Source: JANOXC01 sp031418215 (lineage in GTDB: Bacteria; Bacteroidota; Bacteroidia; AKYH767-A; OLB10). From it: DNA of 16,059 nucleotides. Position numbers and translations under genes: made by a program. The notes beneath the pieces were generated by a model that searched no databases, had not been told where the DNA came from, and worked only from the letters and a program-made list of their open reading frames with translations. Each line of letters begins with the position of its first letter. Within the stretch, counting starts at the first letter, position 1. Below are positions 8,041-16,059 of this stretch, piece after piece. The DNA lies in contig JANOXC010000147.1 in NCBI GenBank assembly GCA_031418215.1, forward strand, positions 1-16,059, given 5' to 3'.

Positions 8041-8604
8041 AAGTTTACGAAGATGCTCGGCCTTTTTTTGATTTCTTGTTTTAACAGCTGATTGCGTCCA
8101 GTATGAATGTGATTCCAAAAACTTTATTTGTTTTCTGTTCCATTCATCTTCATCCTCAATCTTGCCCATAGCAACCCATTCTTGGAACAACTTATTTCCT
8201 GTTTCTTCAAAACCATCTTTGCCAAGGTAATCCAAATCAGCATCACATAATATTTTTTCAAGGATTGTTTGTGGTTGCTGAGGCATTTTGGTTTTCATAA
8301 TTATAGTGCAAACAGCATCAATATCTTCTGGTGAATAGCTAAATGATGGTAAATGTTCACGAGCAATCCTGCAACTTTCTTCTTCATGATCGTCGTAAGT
8401 GTTAAGGTATCCGACATCATGGAACAAGGCTGCTGTTCTTAGTAATTTTAATTCATGCTCATCGATAATATTTTCTGCATCCGCTAATTCCATTGCAGCT
8501 GTTAATACGCCATTCGTATGATCGAAGTCATGGTAGTATAACTTAGAAGAAAGCTTGGTTTGTAAAAGCTTGGTGATAAATTGTGTTGCCCGGTCCAATT
8601 GCAT
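8026..8604 (-). CDS. HD-domain metal-dependent phosphohydrolase
   Basis: This 192-residue soluble protein carries the HD signature: His29 (DFDHTNGV), His62-Asp63 (ALFHDVGY) and a distal Asp at 121/123 (CDADLDYLG), the expected metal ligands of the HD superfamily. His73 (DDHEEES) is a further plausible site residue. The region through TKMPQQP and ILCDADLDYLG and the C-terminal EEW...FLESH part resembles, from memory, stand-alone HD proteins of Bacteroidota and the HD half of Pycsar-type membrane effectors. No membrane helix follows here, so it is not a complete effector of that kind. Substrate cannot be deduced; a nucleotide or cyclic nucleotide is plausible because it converges on the cyclase and CNB-kinase genes with only 24 nt between stops. 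The ATG at 8604 gives the expected N-terminus. Confidence 0.85.
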   Translation of the reverse strand: MQLDRATQFITKLLQTKLSSKLYYHDFDHTNGVLTAAMELADAENIIDEHELKLLRTAALFHDVGYLNTYDDHEEESCRIAREHLPSFSYSPEDIDAVCTIIMKTKMPQQPQTILEKILCDADLDYLGKDGFEETGNKLFQEWVAMGKIEDEDEWNRKQIKFLESHSYWTQSAVKTRNQKKAEHLRKLKNQF

Positions 8605-8720
8605 AAAAAAAGTTAAAGGATAAAAATATTAAAAAAAACAATAGGCCGATGAAGATTTTTAAGCAGAGAAGTTTTTCGTCACGAATTAGGTGTTTTTGGA
8701 AGGGCTCCATGCACAAGCAA

Positions 8721-8756
8721 TTGAATTCAGAAGTTAATAAATGTGATTAATTTTGC
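8721..8756 (+). promoter_or_regulatory. Candidate Bacteroidota promoter of the small membrane protein gene
   Basis: TAATTTTG at 8748-8755 matches the TAnnTTTG -7 consensus exactly. A TTG at 8721-8723 lies 24 nt upstream, one base beyond the usual -33 spacing. Transcription would begin near 8760, giving a leader of roughly 15-20 nt before the ATG at 8778. Confidence 0.45.
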
Positions 8757-8777
8757 AGAACCAATAAAGTCATAGTA

Positions 8778-9146
8778 ATGTTTAGTTACGAGCCAAAGAA
8801 GGCACCGCTCCTCCCTAAGAGCAAATTTTACAAAAGGCTTTTAGCAAATTCAGTATTGGCAGCAGGTATCATAATGATCTCCCTTTTAATCGGTATTTGG
8901 GGATATATTTCATTTGCCAATCTTTCATTTGTTGATGCGCTGGAAAATGCATCAATGATATTGGGAGGAATGGGGCCTGTAAATGAATTGAATAGCGATT
9001 CAGCGAAATATTTTGCCTCTTTTTATGCGCTTTTCAGTGGCATCACTTTCCTCACTACCATTGCTGTTTTGCTTGCACCTGTTTTTCATCGTGCGATGCA
9101 TAGATTTCATCTTGAAACAGAAGAAGAAGAAGAGTCCGGAAAGTAA
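8778..9146 (+). CDS. Small two-helix membrane protein with a pore-loop-like segment
   Basis: The 122-residue protein has two hydrophobic helices (about 24-46 and 78-101) and a loop between them, SFVDALENASMILGGMGPV (50-68). This order, helix, short re-entrant-like loop with GxG, then Pro and a second helix starting AKYFASFYALFSG, recalls the helix-P-loop-helix unit of two-TM potassium channels. The selectivity filter TVGYG is not present; GGMG stands in its place. The protein ends in a His-rich and acidic tail (HRAMHRFHLETEEEEESGK). I believe similar small proteins occur in other bacteria as hypothetical proteins, but I cannot name the family. The gene is divergent from the HD gene with a 173-nt spacer and is closed by a bidirectional terminator. 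Ion conduction is an inference only. Confidence 0.85.
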   Translation: MFSYEPKKAPLLPKSKFYKRLLANSVLAAGIIMISLLIGIWGYISFANLSFVDALENASMILGGMGPVNELNSDSAKYFASFYALFSGITFLTTIAVLLAPVFHRAMHRFHLETEEEEESGK

Positions 9147-9200
9147 GGTTATTTGATATTGTAAGAATATTATTTTTTGAAGGGCTTTCATAATACCATA

Positions 9201-9229
9201 AAAAAACCGCTTCTAAAGAGCGGTTTTTT
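9201..9229. terminator. Bidirectional terminator between convergent genes
   Basis: AAAAAACCGCT (9201-9211) pairs perfectly with AGCGGTTTTTT (9219-9229) around a seven-base loop. The A-run and T-run make it a terminator on both strands, serving the small membrane protein gene and the minus-strand PKD-repeat gene. Confidence 0.88.
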
Positions 9230-9248
9230 CAAATAATATACTTCAACT

Positions 9249-11195
9249 TTATTTTTGAATGATCAGTTTACCATTTAACGTGACGTCATCGTCACTGATA
9301 ATATGATAAAAATAAATTCCAGCTGCACGGTTGCTATTATTAATTTCAAAGTTGCCGTTTGTCAACCTGTTTTTACATTCCACAATTTTTCCGGTGTTGT
9401 CATAAAGCATAAATGTGACTGGAGATTTTGCATTTTCAATATTTACAATTGTATTTTCTGTAGAAGGATTTGGAAATATGTTTACTTTCAATTCATCTGC
9501 AACAATAAAATCAGAATTAGCTCCTGTTCCTCTTAACATAGCAATGGGATTTTGCAATACGCTTGTAACTGTAATCATTATACATTTTGTATTTGAGCAT
9601 TGATGAATTGTGTCAAACATCGTCAAGCATACTTGTCTTGATCCTACAGTTGCATAATGATGAACGGGATTGGCAGCGGTTGAAGTAGTTGCATCACCAA
9701 AGTGCCAAAAGAAACCGGTTGAATTTGGAGAAGATTGATTGGTGAATGAATAGGTAAGAGGAGCTGACAAATGCTGATAATTAAAATTAGCAACACAATT
9801 TGGAACATTAGCTATATGAATGCTGTCACAAAATGTAGCAGTGCATAGTGGCACATTTGAAGCAGTTGAGAAAAGTGTAACTGTAAGGCAAACCTGGTAA
9901 TTTCCAGGGGCAAAATTATGTACAAGATGGGAATTGTTTGCCGTTCCTCCGTCTCCAAAATTCCAATGATATTGTGCTCCTGCAGGATTTGGTGGACTCA
10001 TAAAGTAAATTCCATTAACACTTGATGCAGCTGCATGAGTAAAATGCGCATTGCAATTTACATTCTGAGAGATATGTATACTGTCACAAAAGGTTGAAGT
10101 GCAAGCGATGGTATTGGGTGCAGCTCCAGGAACAGTAACAGTTAAGCAGGCAAGATAATTCCCCGGTAAATAATGATGAACTACATTGGCGTTGGAAGAA
10201 GTTCCACCATCACCGAAATTCCAGGAATAGATGGTGCCCTGGGGATTTGTTGGACTTAGAAAATAAATGCTATTGATGATGGATGCAGGTTGTTTTGTGA
10301 AATGGGCATTACAGGTAAGATTTGTACCTATATGAATACTGTCGCAAAAAGTTGAAGAGCAAGCTATCGTATTAGGAGCTGAAGCAGGAACGGTTACAGT
10401 TAAACAAGCCCAATAATTTCCTGGTGCATAGGAATGGAAAGCATTTATTGTATTGGCCGTGCCGCCATCTCCAAATAACCATGCATATGTTGCATTAGAT
10501 GCATTAACAGGACCAGAAAAATAAACACCGTTTGCTCCGATGGAAAATTGATGTGTAAAATGTGCATTACAATTGATCGCTGTTTGTGAAACATGTATGC
10601 TGTCGCAATGTGTCGAAGTACAAAGCACTGTTCCATTTAATGAAGGAACTGTTACCGTTAAGCATACCTGGTAATTACCCGGAGCATAAGTATGATAAGG
10701 ATCAGCAGTTGCAGCGGTGCCGCCATCTCCAAAAGTCCAAGCATAAGTTGTTCCTGATGGATTGTTAGTATTGATAAAATGTACACTGTTTGCAGTCGCA
10801 CCAGCCTGATGCGTAAAGTTGGCATTGCAGTTTATTGTCGTATTGCCAATATGAATACTGTCGCAGAAAGTAGCGGTACAAGCAACAGTATTAGGTGCAC
10901 CGGGTGTAACCACCGTTAAGCAGGTCTGGTAATTGCCGGGCTGATAGGTATGTACAATATTTGGACCTGTGCCAGTAGTTCCATCGCCAAAGTTCCAGGT
11001 ATAAACAGTGCCTGCAGGATTTGCCCCGCTGTTAAAATAAATGCTGTTGGCTCCTGAGGCAACCTGGTGTATAAAATTGGCATTACAGGTAAGCACTTGT
11101 GACTGGCTTATACTACTGAAAAATACGAATAATGCAAGTAAAACCAGTGGCTTCCATTGAACTGGAAGTGTTTTGGATGGGATTGAATTTTTCAT
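9249..11195 (-). CDS. Secreted PKD-repeat protein with T9SS sorting domain
   Basis: The 648-residue protein begins with a signal peptide (about 1-32, LVLLALFVFFSSISQS). Residues 36-465 are five tandem modules of exactly 86 residues, each with a PKD core (YxWNFGDGGT ... PGNYxxCLTVTVP) and ending CxSTFCDSIHI. Each module has four conserved cysteines, suggesting two disulfides per module. A sixth, more divergent module follows (466 to about 545, FFWHFGDATT ... CLTM). The C-terminus from 571 (VNIFPNPS ... AAGIYFYHI ... GKLIIQK) is a type A T9SS sorting domain. It is therefore expected to cross the outer membrane by T9SS and act at the surface, in adhesion or matrix building, or be released. No catalytic domain is visible. 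The ATG at 11195 is chosen because it directly precedes the signal peptide. Confidence 0.92.
   Translation of the reverse strand: MKNSIPSKTLPVQWKPLVLLALFVFFSSISQSQVLTCNANFIHQVASGANSIYFNSGANPAGTVYTWNFGDGTTGTGPNIVHTYQPGNYQTCLTVVTPGAPNTVACTATFCDSIHIGNTTINCNANFTHQAGATANSVHFINTNNPSGTTYAWTFGDGGTAATADPYHTYAPGNYQVCLTVTVPSLNGTVLCTSTHCDSIHVSQTAINCNAHFTHQFSIGANGVYFSGPVNASNATYAWLFGDGGTANTINAFHSYAPGNYWACLTVTVPASAPNTIACSSTFCDSIHIGTNLTCNAHFTKQPASIINSIYFLSPTNPQGTIYSWNFGDGGTSSNANVVHHYLPGNYLACLTVTVPGAAPNTIACTSTFCDSIHISQNVNCNAHFTHAAASSVNGIYFMSPPNPAGAQYHWNFGDGGTANNSHLVHNFAPGNYQVCLTVTLFSTASNVPLCTATFCDSIHIANVPNCVANFNYQHLSAPLTYSFTNQSSPNSTGFFWHFGDATTSTAANPVHHYATVGSRQVCLTMFDTIHQCSNTKCIMITVTSVLQNPIAMLRGTGANSDFIVADELKVNIFPNPSTENTIVNIENAKSPVTFMLYDNTGKIVECKNRLTNGNFEINNSNRAAGIYFYHIISDDDVTLNGKLIIQK
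9801..11090 (-). repeat. Five tandem 258-bp coding repeats (86-residue PKD modules)
   Basis: The region is 1290 bp, exactly five times 258 bp, encoding residues 36-465. Every copy starts [TN]CNA[NH]F and ends CDSIH[IV] plus five residues. Copies differ at many positions, including synonymous ones, so this is not a fresh duplication. In copies 3-5 a one-residue gain before the CxSTFC motif is balanced by a one-residue loss at the module end, which keeps the 86-residue length. Confidence 0.93.
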
Positions 11196-11221
11196 TTGGT
11201 TATGGTTTAAGATGAATTATT

Positions 11222-11250
11222 AAAATCTATTAAATAAAGGAATAGACCAA
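11222..11250 (-). promoter_or_regulatory. Candidate promoter of the minus-strand PKD-repeat gene
   Basis: On the minus strand TTG (11250-11248) is followed after 18 nt by TAGATTTT (11229-11222). This is one base from TAnnTTTG and fits the 17-23 nt spacing of Bacteroidota promoters. The start codon lies about 27 nt further on. Confidence 0.35.
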
Positions 11251-11424
11251 TGACTCATGAAATGGTTTAACTAAAGATATTTCAATATGGTTTTCAAGGC
11301 AAGATTACGAATAATTCAAGGTTAAATCAATGAAGTTGATCATGCTTTAAGCAGTTGGGCCTGGCAGCACCCTGGCGTGGCAAATTCATTCTGAATTGGT
11401 GTTTAGGACCCATAGGGGTAATTA

Positions 11425-11458
11425 GGGCAATAATTCCCAATTTGGTTAGAAATTGCCC
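11425..11458. repeat. Inverted repeat in the divergent spacer
   Basis: GGGCAAT (11425-11431) and ATTGCCC (11452-11458) are perfect seven-base inverted repeats 20 nt apart. A shorter palindrome, AATTCA-ttc-TGAATT, lies just upstream at 11383-11397. These could be operator half-sites or an RNA hairpin; chance cannot be excluded in AT-rich DNA. Confidence 0.3.
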
Positions 11459-11884
11459 ATTTAATTGATGTTGTTTAAAATAAATAGTAGGAATTTAAGA
11501 TTTTATTGTTTTCTTTTGAGCTAACAACCGCTAAGCTTCCCACCATGAAACTTAATAAATACAAGAATGCTGTATCGTTTTGTTGTTTCCCCCCAAATTT
11601 TTTTCTGCCTTTTTATTGTCACATTTTGGTACATTTATCGGAATTCATTGCTGTAAGGGGAAAACAAATGATGGGTGATGATGAAAACAGTGAAACCATT
11701 TATCTATGTCTTCCTCAAAAAACAAACTTTAATCTGCTCGCATCAACATATAAAAAAAAGTAAAAGATTCTATTAGTATTAGACCCGTAATAAAATTTTA
11801 ATACAGTACTAAATCAACTTTTTTATAAAAACAATCTATCGCATTTATTACTTTGAATAAGATTTAAAAAAATTGAATTTTTTC

Positions 11885-11911
11885 TTGAAGTAATTTCTGT
11901 TTGTATTTTTT
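11885..11911 (+). promoter_or_regulatory. Weak candidate promoter of the large plus-strand surface protein gene
   Basis: TTG (11885-11887) is followed after 16 nt by TATTTTTT (11904-11911), one base from TAnnTTTG and one nt short of the usual spacing. Transcription would start about 15-20 nt before the ATG at 11935. Confidence 0.25.
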
Positions 11912-11934
11912 AACAAAAACTAAAATAAATTGCA

Positions 11935-14900
11935 ATGAAAAAAATCAGCAACAATGTCAAAGTAAGGATTACTTTTCTGCTTGCAGTAATTTTTGCTTCT
12001 GCAACAATAAACCTGCAGGCGCAATCCTGTAACCAGGTAGAGATTCTTTATAAATCATCGGAATGTTTTGAGAAGCGCCAAGGGTCTGCTGGAAACGGAG
12101 GCGCGAGCACTTGTGTAGAAACTGCAGCTTGTGTTAATCAACCTTATGCATATTCCTCCTCTGTAACCGGGACAGGCTGGACCTTTAACTGGACAGTAAC
12201 AGGTCCAACTGCCGTTGTTATTAATCCCAATAATACTTCTGCGGCTGTAAACATTGTTTGGCCTCAGGTAGGTGTATTTACATTAACACTTACAGCAACC
12301 GATGGAGTGGGTAATGTCTTTACGTATTGCGTGAAAATAAATGTGAAAGATAAACCTATTGCTAATTTTACATTTGCACCTAATAATGTTTGTGCAGGGA
12401 GTACCATTTCATTTACCAATACAACTACTTATAGTGGAGGGGGTGTAGCTTATTCATGGGATTTCGGTGACATCACTTCCGGAGCAAATAATTATAGTAC
12501 AACAACACACCCCCTCCATACTTACAATACAGCAGGAGTTTATACTGTAACATTAGTTGCAGCTAGTTTTACAGCTTCCGGAACAGGTACATCACCCGCT
12601 GACCATCCTACAATAGCTACCTGTTGTGCTGATACGATTACCATGCAGGTAGTCATAGTGCCAGGATCACTAACAATAGCGTGTATCAGTACTGTTTGTG
12701 CGGGAGATACTGCAACTTATACTGCTGTGGGATGCGCCAATCCGATATGGTTGCCCCCTGTAGGAGGAACAATTCTCAACCAAACCGCAACCACTGTTAC
12801 AATCATCTGGGGAAATGGAAATCCACAAGGCCAGATACTGGCACAGTGTCCCGGAGGTTGTATTGCTTCCGTTCCTGTCCCGATCATTCCGTCGAACCCG
12901 ATTATTGTAGGGAATGCTAGTCCTTGTATAAATTCTACGACTTCTTATTCGTTACCTGTTTTGCCCGGTACTATTTATACATGGACATTGACAAATATTT
13001 CTACTGCAACCAATTATAATATCCTGCTCAATACTTATCCGGATAATAATACAGTTTGGATTGACTGGGCGCTGGCTCCTCCAGGTACCTACGTTTTAGG
13101 AATCAATCTCACTAATAATCATATTTGCTGCAACAGCAATGGCTCGCTGATAATTAATCCAACCCAGCCATGGAAAGCATTTTTAGATCAGACTGTCTGT
13201 ACAGGCCCTCCCGGTGCCAGTCTTTTCGTGTTCCCTGTGGCCGGTACATTTAACTGGACCGTTTTACCACCCAATGCCTTCGTATCACCATTAACAGGAA
13301 CCGGATCAACATTCAACCCAACCTTTACCAATACAGGAAATTATACAGTAGAGGTTACGGAAACTGGAAACAACTATTGCAACAGCGGACTTGCTAATCC
13401 ACAACAGATACAAGTAACTGTGGTCGGCACACCGGCTCCTGGTATAATCAATGGACCAACCACTATTTGTAGTGGATCAAGTTATAACTATAGTATGAGC
13501 ACCAATGCGCCCACCGGATATCATTATGAATGGTCTATTTCAATAGGAGCAGGGAGTTTTCAACCGGGCAACCTCGTTACAACTACTGGTAATAGTTCAA
13601 CAATACTATGGACAGGTTTACCAGGAACAATTTCTGTAGTATTACAGCGAAATGGATTTCCAGCCTGTCCCAGGCCTGTAATTTTAAATGTAGTCCAGGC
13701 TACGGTTGGTAGCATCAGTGGCCCATTAAATGTTTGTGTAGATGGAACGGCATCCTATATATTGTCGGGTGGTAACCTGCCTGCAGGTGAAACAATCACA
13801 TGGTCATTAGCGGCTCCTTTTACAAGTATAGGTACCATTATTTCCGGACAAGGATCGAATTCGATTACCATTCTTTGGCATGGTCAAGCAGGTGCGGGTC
13901 CGTGGGGACCTGTAACCATTAATGCTTCGACAGGTTGCGGCAATGCCGTACCGCTTTCAGGTGTTATGATTTTCCCCAAGTTCACTTTTTCCATTGTTAA
14001 GACAGGAACTGATATTTGCCAGACCGGAGTAAACCTGACTGTAATTGGTGCACCACCCGGTGCTACCTATTCATGGACGCTACCTGGTGGCCCCGGACCG
14101 ACAACTTCTTTTATTAATAATATTAACATTGCCGGCAGTTATAGTGTGACGGTAACAAAAGGCGGCTGTTCATTTACGCAACAGTATGTTGTGGAAGATC
14201 CATTTGCTATCGCCCCGGTTACCTGTGGAGTTGGTACCTGCAGCGTCAATGACTCAACAAATCAATTGCTGGGTGTAACTATATTAAAACCTTTGGCAGG
14301 AACTTTTACTTATCAATGGTATAAAGACACCTTTCCAACCGGAACACTTATACCTGGTGCAACTACGCCAAATTATACTACCCCCACATATGGAAAATTT
14401 TATGTAGTAGTTACCTATGGCTCATGTTCCAAAATATTGGCTTTTAATGTAGGCAAAGTTTGTTGTCCCGATGTCAACATTCCGAAAATTACCAGCGTAG
14501 TAAGAAACACTTGCAACTCTTATACATTTACGGGAACTACATTAAATCCTTTTGGTGCAACAATAACATGGGATTTTGGTGATGGCACTACAGCACCTGG
14601 TTCAACAAATGTTCCTATAACTCACGTTTATACGCTGGCAGGTGAATATTGTGTCACCTTTTGCGTGGGACCTCCACCTTCAAACACAACCAATTGTAGT
14701 GGCAATTGTGTTGCAACCAATGTAACAGTACCTATTGATGCCGCATTTTCTTATACCCTTGGTTGCAATGGATGCTTAAGTGTTTCCGATGCATCTACTG
14801 TAATAACCACCAACCCCACTTTTGTCTCTTACTTCTGGAATTTTGGCGATGGCTTTACTACTACGGCGCAAAACCCGGGTATTCATTGTTATACTCTCCC

Positions 14901-16059
14901 CGGAACTTATACAGTTACCTTGACACTCACCTATAATGATGGAGTAGTGACTTGCACCAAAACAGCCACTCACATTATTACTTATACGCCACTGGGTATT
15001 ATTGTAATTCCAACGCCTGTTTGCTCAGGCACAGCATCAACCTATAGTTCTACACCTGGTAGTTTTATTTCTTATGCCTGGGATTTTGGCGATGGCTTTT
15101 ATGCTTTCAGTCCATCATCAACGCATATATATAATACACCAGGAATTTATGTCGTTACATTAACCGTAATAGATCAATTAGGCAATACATGTAGCGACAC
15201 CAGCAGTGTTAATGTATTGCCGGGAATCGGGCCTTGTTCGATTCTGCCGGCATTTATGTGCCCCGGAGGAACCGCGCTATTATCAACGCCCAATATCGCC
15301 GGCTATACTTATTTATGGGAGGTGGAAACTAGTCCGAATGTATTTGTGTCGGCTCCCGGTGTTAATACAAACAATACTTACACTGTAACAACTCCCGGTT
15401 TTTACAGGGTTATCATTACCGGCGTAAATGGTTGTAATTGCATAACTAAGAAAGTGGAAGTGAAAGCAGTGCCCAGCCCCAAAGCCATTATTGCTGTTGC
15501 TCCCTCATCAAAAATTTGTGGTTCCGGTAATATAACGCTAACGAGTGTTAATCATTTAACCGGATATACGTCTGATTGGTATGCCAATGGCAACTATGGC
15601 AATCTTCTTTCATCCGGGTCGGTGCATTTAGAATTTGGTGATACAAGTACAACAGTCTTTAACCTGGTGCTTACCAACGAATATGGCTGCACAGATACCT
15701 GTTCTCTTGTTGTGTACGTAAATCCAATTCCGGTTCCACCCATTATCACGTCGTCACCTACATTGTGTGAAGGCGTTCCAATTACATTAACGGTTACCAA
15801 CTATGCAAATAATGTTAGCTGGAATACCGGTGCAGCAACAACGAGTATTACTGTAACAGCTGCCGGAGCTTATACTGCCACCTACACTGATTCTCTAACA
15901 GGATGCAGCAGCAGTAGTAGTATTACAATTAACAGAAGGCCGCCGGTTGGACTGTTTCCGCATTATTGTGACAACATTCCTTGTACCTGCAGGAGCAACC
16001 AGCAAGGAGATTTCACAATCTATGCGCCATTACCTTTAATAGGCAACTTCGCAGCTATA
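11935..16059 (+). CDS. Very long secreted PKD/Ig-like repeat protein (3' partial)
   Basis: From the ATG at 11935 the frame stays open for 1375 codons to the window edge, with no stop, so the gene is incomplete. The start is supported by a signal peptide directly after it (MKKISNNVKVRITFLLAVIF...LQAQ, cleavage near residue 30). The rest is a chain of Ig-like beta domains: PKD domains with W[DN]FGD cores at W175, W879, W968 and W1049, and several PKD-like/Ig-like modules in between (patterns such as ICSGSSYNYS, VCVDGTASY and SGQGSNSITILWHG). Cysteines, Thr, Gly and Asn are frequent, as in Bacteroidota surface adhesins. No enzyme domain is seen in the visible part. A T9SS sorting domain is expected beyond the edge but not shown. 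The likely role is as an extracellular adhesin or matrix protein. It is divergent from the other PKD-repeat gene. Confidence 0.92.
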   Translation, partial: MKKISNNVKVRITFLLAVIFASATINLQAQSCNQVEILYKSSECFEKRQGSAGNGGASTCVETAACVNQPYAYSSSVTGTGWTFNWTVTGPTAVVINPNNTSAAVNIVWPQVGVFTLTLTATDGVGNVFTYCVKINVKDKPIANFTFAPNNVCAGSTISFTNTTTYSGGGVAYSWDFGDITSGANNYSTTTHPLHTYNTAGVYTVTLVAASFTASGTGTSPADHPTIATCCADTITMQVVIVPGSLTIACISTVCAGDTATYTAVGCANPIWLPPVGGTILNQTATTVTIIWGNGNPQGQILAQCPGGCIASVPVPIIPSNPIIVGNASPCINSTTSYSLPVLPGTIYTWTLTNISTATNYNILLNTYPDNNTVWIDWALAPPGTYVLGINLTNNHICCNSNGSLIINPTQPWKAFLDQTVCTGPPGASLFVFPVAGTFNWTVLPPNAFVSPLTGTGSTFNPTFTNTGNYTVEVTETGNNYCNSGLANPQQIQVTVVGTPAPGIINGPTTICSGSSYNYSMSTNAPTGYHYEWSISIGAGSFQPGNLVTTTGNSSTILWTGLPGTISVVLQRNGFPACPRPVILNVVQATVGSISGPLNVCVDGTASYILSGGNLPAGETITWSLAAPFTSIGTIISGQGSNSITILWHGQAGAGPWGPVTINASTGCGNAVPLSGVMIFPKFTFSIVKTGTDICQTGVNLTVIGAPPGATYSWTLPGGPGPTTSFINNINIAGSYSVTVTKGGCSFTQQYVVEDPFAIAPVTCGVGTCSVNDSTNQLLGVTILKPLAGTFTYQWYKDTFPTGTLIPGATTPNYTTPTYGKFYVVVTYGSCSKILAFNVGKVCCPDVNIPKITSVVRNTCNSYTFTGTTLNPFGATITWDFGDGTTAPGSTNVPITHVYTLAGEYCVTFCVGPPPSNTTNCSGNCVATNVTVPIDAAFSYTLGCNGCLSVSDASTVITTNPTFVSYFWNFGDGFTTTAQNPGIHCYTLPGTYTVTLTLTYNDGVVTCTKTATHIITYTPLGIIVIPTPVCSGTASTYSSTPGSFISYAWDFGDGFYAFSPSSTHIYNTPGIYVVTLTVIDQLGNTCSDTSSVNVLPGIGPCSILPAFMCPGGTALLSTPNIAGYTYLWEVETSPNVFVSAPGVNTNNTYTVTTPGFYRVIITGVNGCNCITKKVEVKAVPSPKAIIAVAPSSKICGSGNITLTSVNHLTGYTSDWYANGNYGNLLSSGSVHLEFGDTSTTVFNLVLTNEYGCTDTCSLVVYVNPIPVPPIITSSPTLCEGVPITLTVTNYANNVSWNTGAATTSITVTAAGAYTATYTDSLTGCSSSSSITINRRPPVGLFPHYCDNIPCTCRSNQQGDFTIYAPLPLIGNFAAI

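Larger units (their letters stand above)
11196..11934. other. Gene-poor divergent spacer
   Basis: No convincing gene is seen in these 739 bp between two divergently transcribed secreted-protein genes. The spacer is AT-rich except for a short GC-rich patch (11351-11381). It holds two inverted repeats: AATTCA-ttc-TGAATT at 11383-11397 and GGGCAAT/ATTGCCC at 11425-11431 and 11452-11458, plus candidate promoters at both ends. Poly-C and poly-T runs lie at 11589-11607. A regulatory region or a small RNA is possible but nothing proves it. Confidence 0.6.

Noticed and set aside
4705..8604. Cyclase plus HD protein as a Pycsar-type antiphage system.
   Set aside because: The cyclase is a large membrane-anchored TPR sensor with ATP-specifying residues, and the HD protein lacks an effector membrane domain. 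A signalling role fits better.
9801..11090. Regularly spaced repeats that could suggest a CRISPR or satellite array.
   Set aside because: The unit is 258 bp, in frame, and encodes PKD modules, so the repeats are coding.
11506..11763. An 85-codon open frame starting with TTG in the divergent spacer, with an internal ATG at 11545.
   Set aside because: It lacks a ribosome binding site, has unusual composition (FCCFPPNFFLPFYC) and no recognisable domain, and crosses poly-C and poly-T runs. It is most likely a chance frame.

Overview
The window looks like chromosomal DNA of a member of the Bacteroidota, probably a Chitinophagales/Sphingobacteriia-like or related environmental lineage. Two large secreted proteins end in type IX secretion (T9SS) C-terminal sorting domains, and the secreted proteins are built from PKD, MBG and SprB-like modules. 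Shine-Dalgarno sequences are weak or absent, candidate promoters resemble the Bacteroidota TAnnTTTG -7 element, and the DNA is moderately AT-rich. No rRNA, tRNA, insertion sequence, phage gene or CRISPR array was seen.

Left part (2-4550): the 3' portion of a giant secreted protein. It has a subtilisin-fold peptidase domain in which a Glu sits where the catalytic His is expected, followed by an IPT-like segment, MBG domains, a SprB-like repeat, PKD-like modules and a T9SS sorting domain. One MBG domain is interrupted by an unusual hexapeptide repeat segment (SKNLIN / AKAAVN). A strong terminator closes the gene.

Centre (4611-9229): a likely cyclic-nucleotide signalling cluster. A class III adenylate cyclase with a predicted periplasmic TPR sensor lies just upstream of a cytoplasmic hybrid of a cyclic-nucleotide-binding domain and a histidine kinase. 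A convergent HD-domain phosphohydrolase follows. The simplest model is: periplasmic or envelope signal to TPR-cyclase, then cAMP, then the CNB-histidine kinase, then an unlinked response regulator. The HD protein may act on a nucleotide, but its substrate cannot be read from sequence. A divergent small two-helix membrane protein with a pore-loop-like segment comes next, ended by a bidirectional terminator.

Right part (9249-16059): two divergent secreted proteins. On the minus strand is a 648-residue T9SS cargo made of five PKD-type modules of exactly 86 residues, each with four conserved cysteines, plus a sixth divergent module. On the plus strand a very long Ig/PKD-rich secreted protein begins at 11935 and runs off the window with no stop in 1375 codons. 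A 739-nt gene-poor spacer separates them.

The most unusual items are the hexapeptide repeat inserted in an MBG domain, the cyclase/CNB-kinase/HD cluster, and the small channel-like protein with GGMG in place of a potassium-channel filter.
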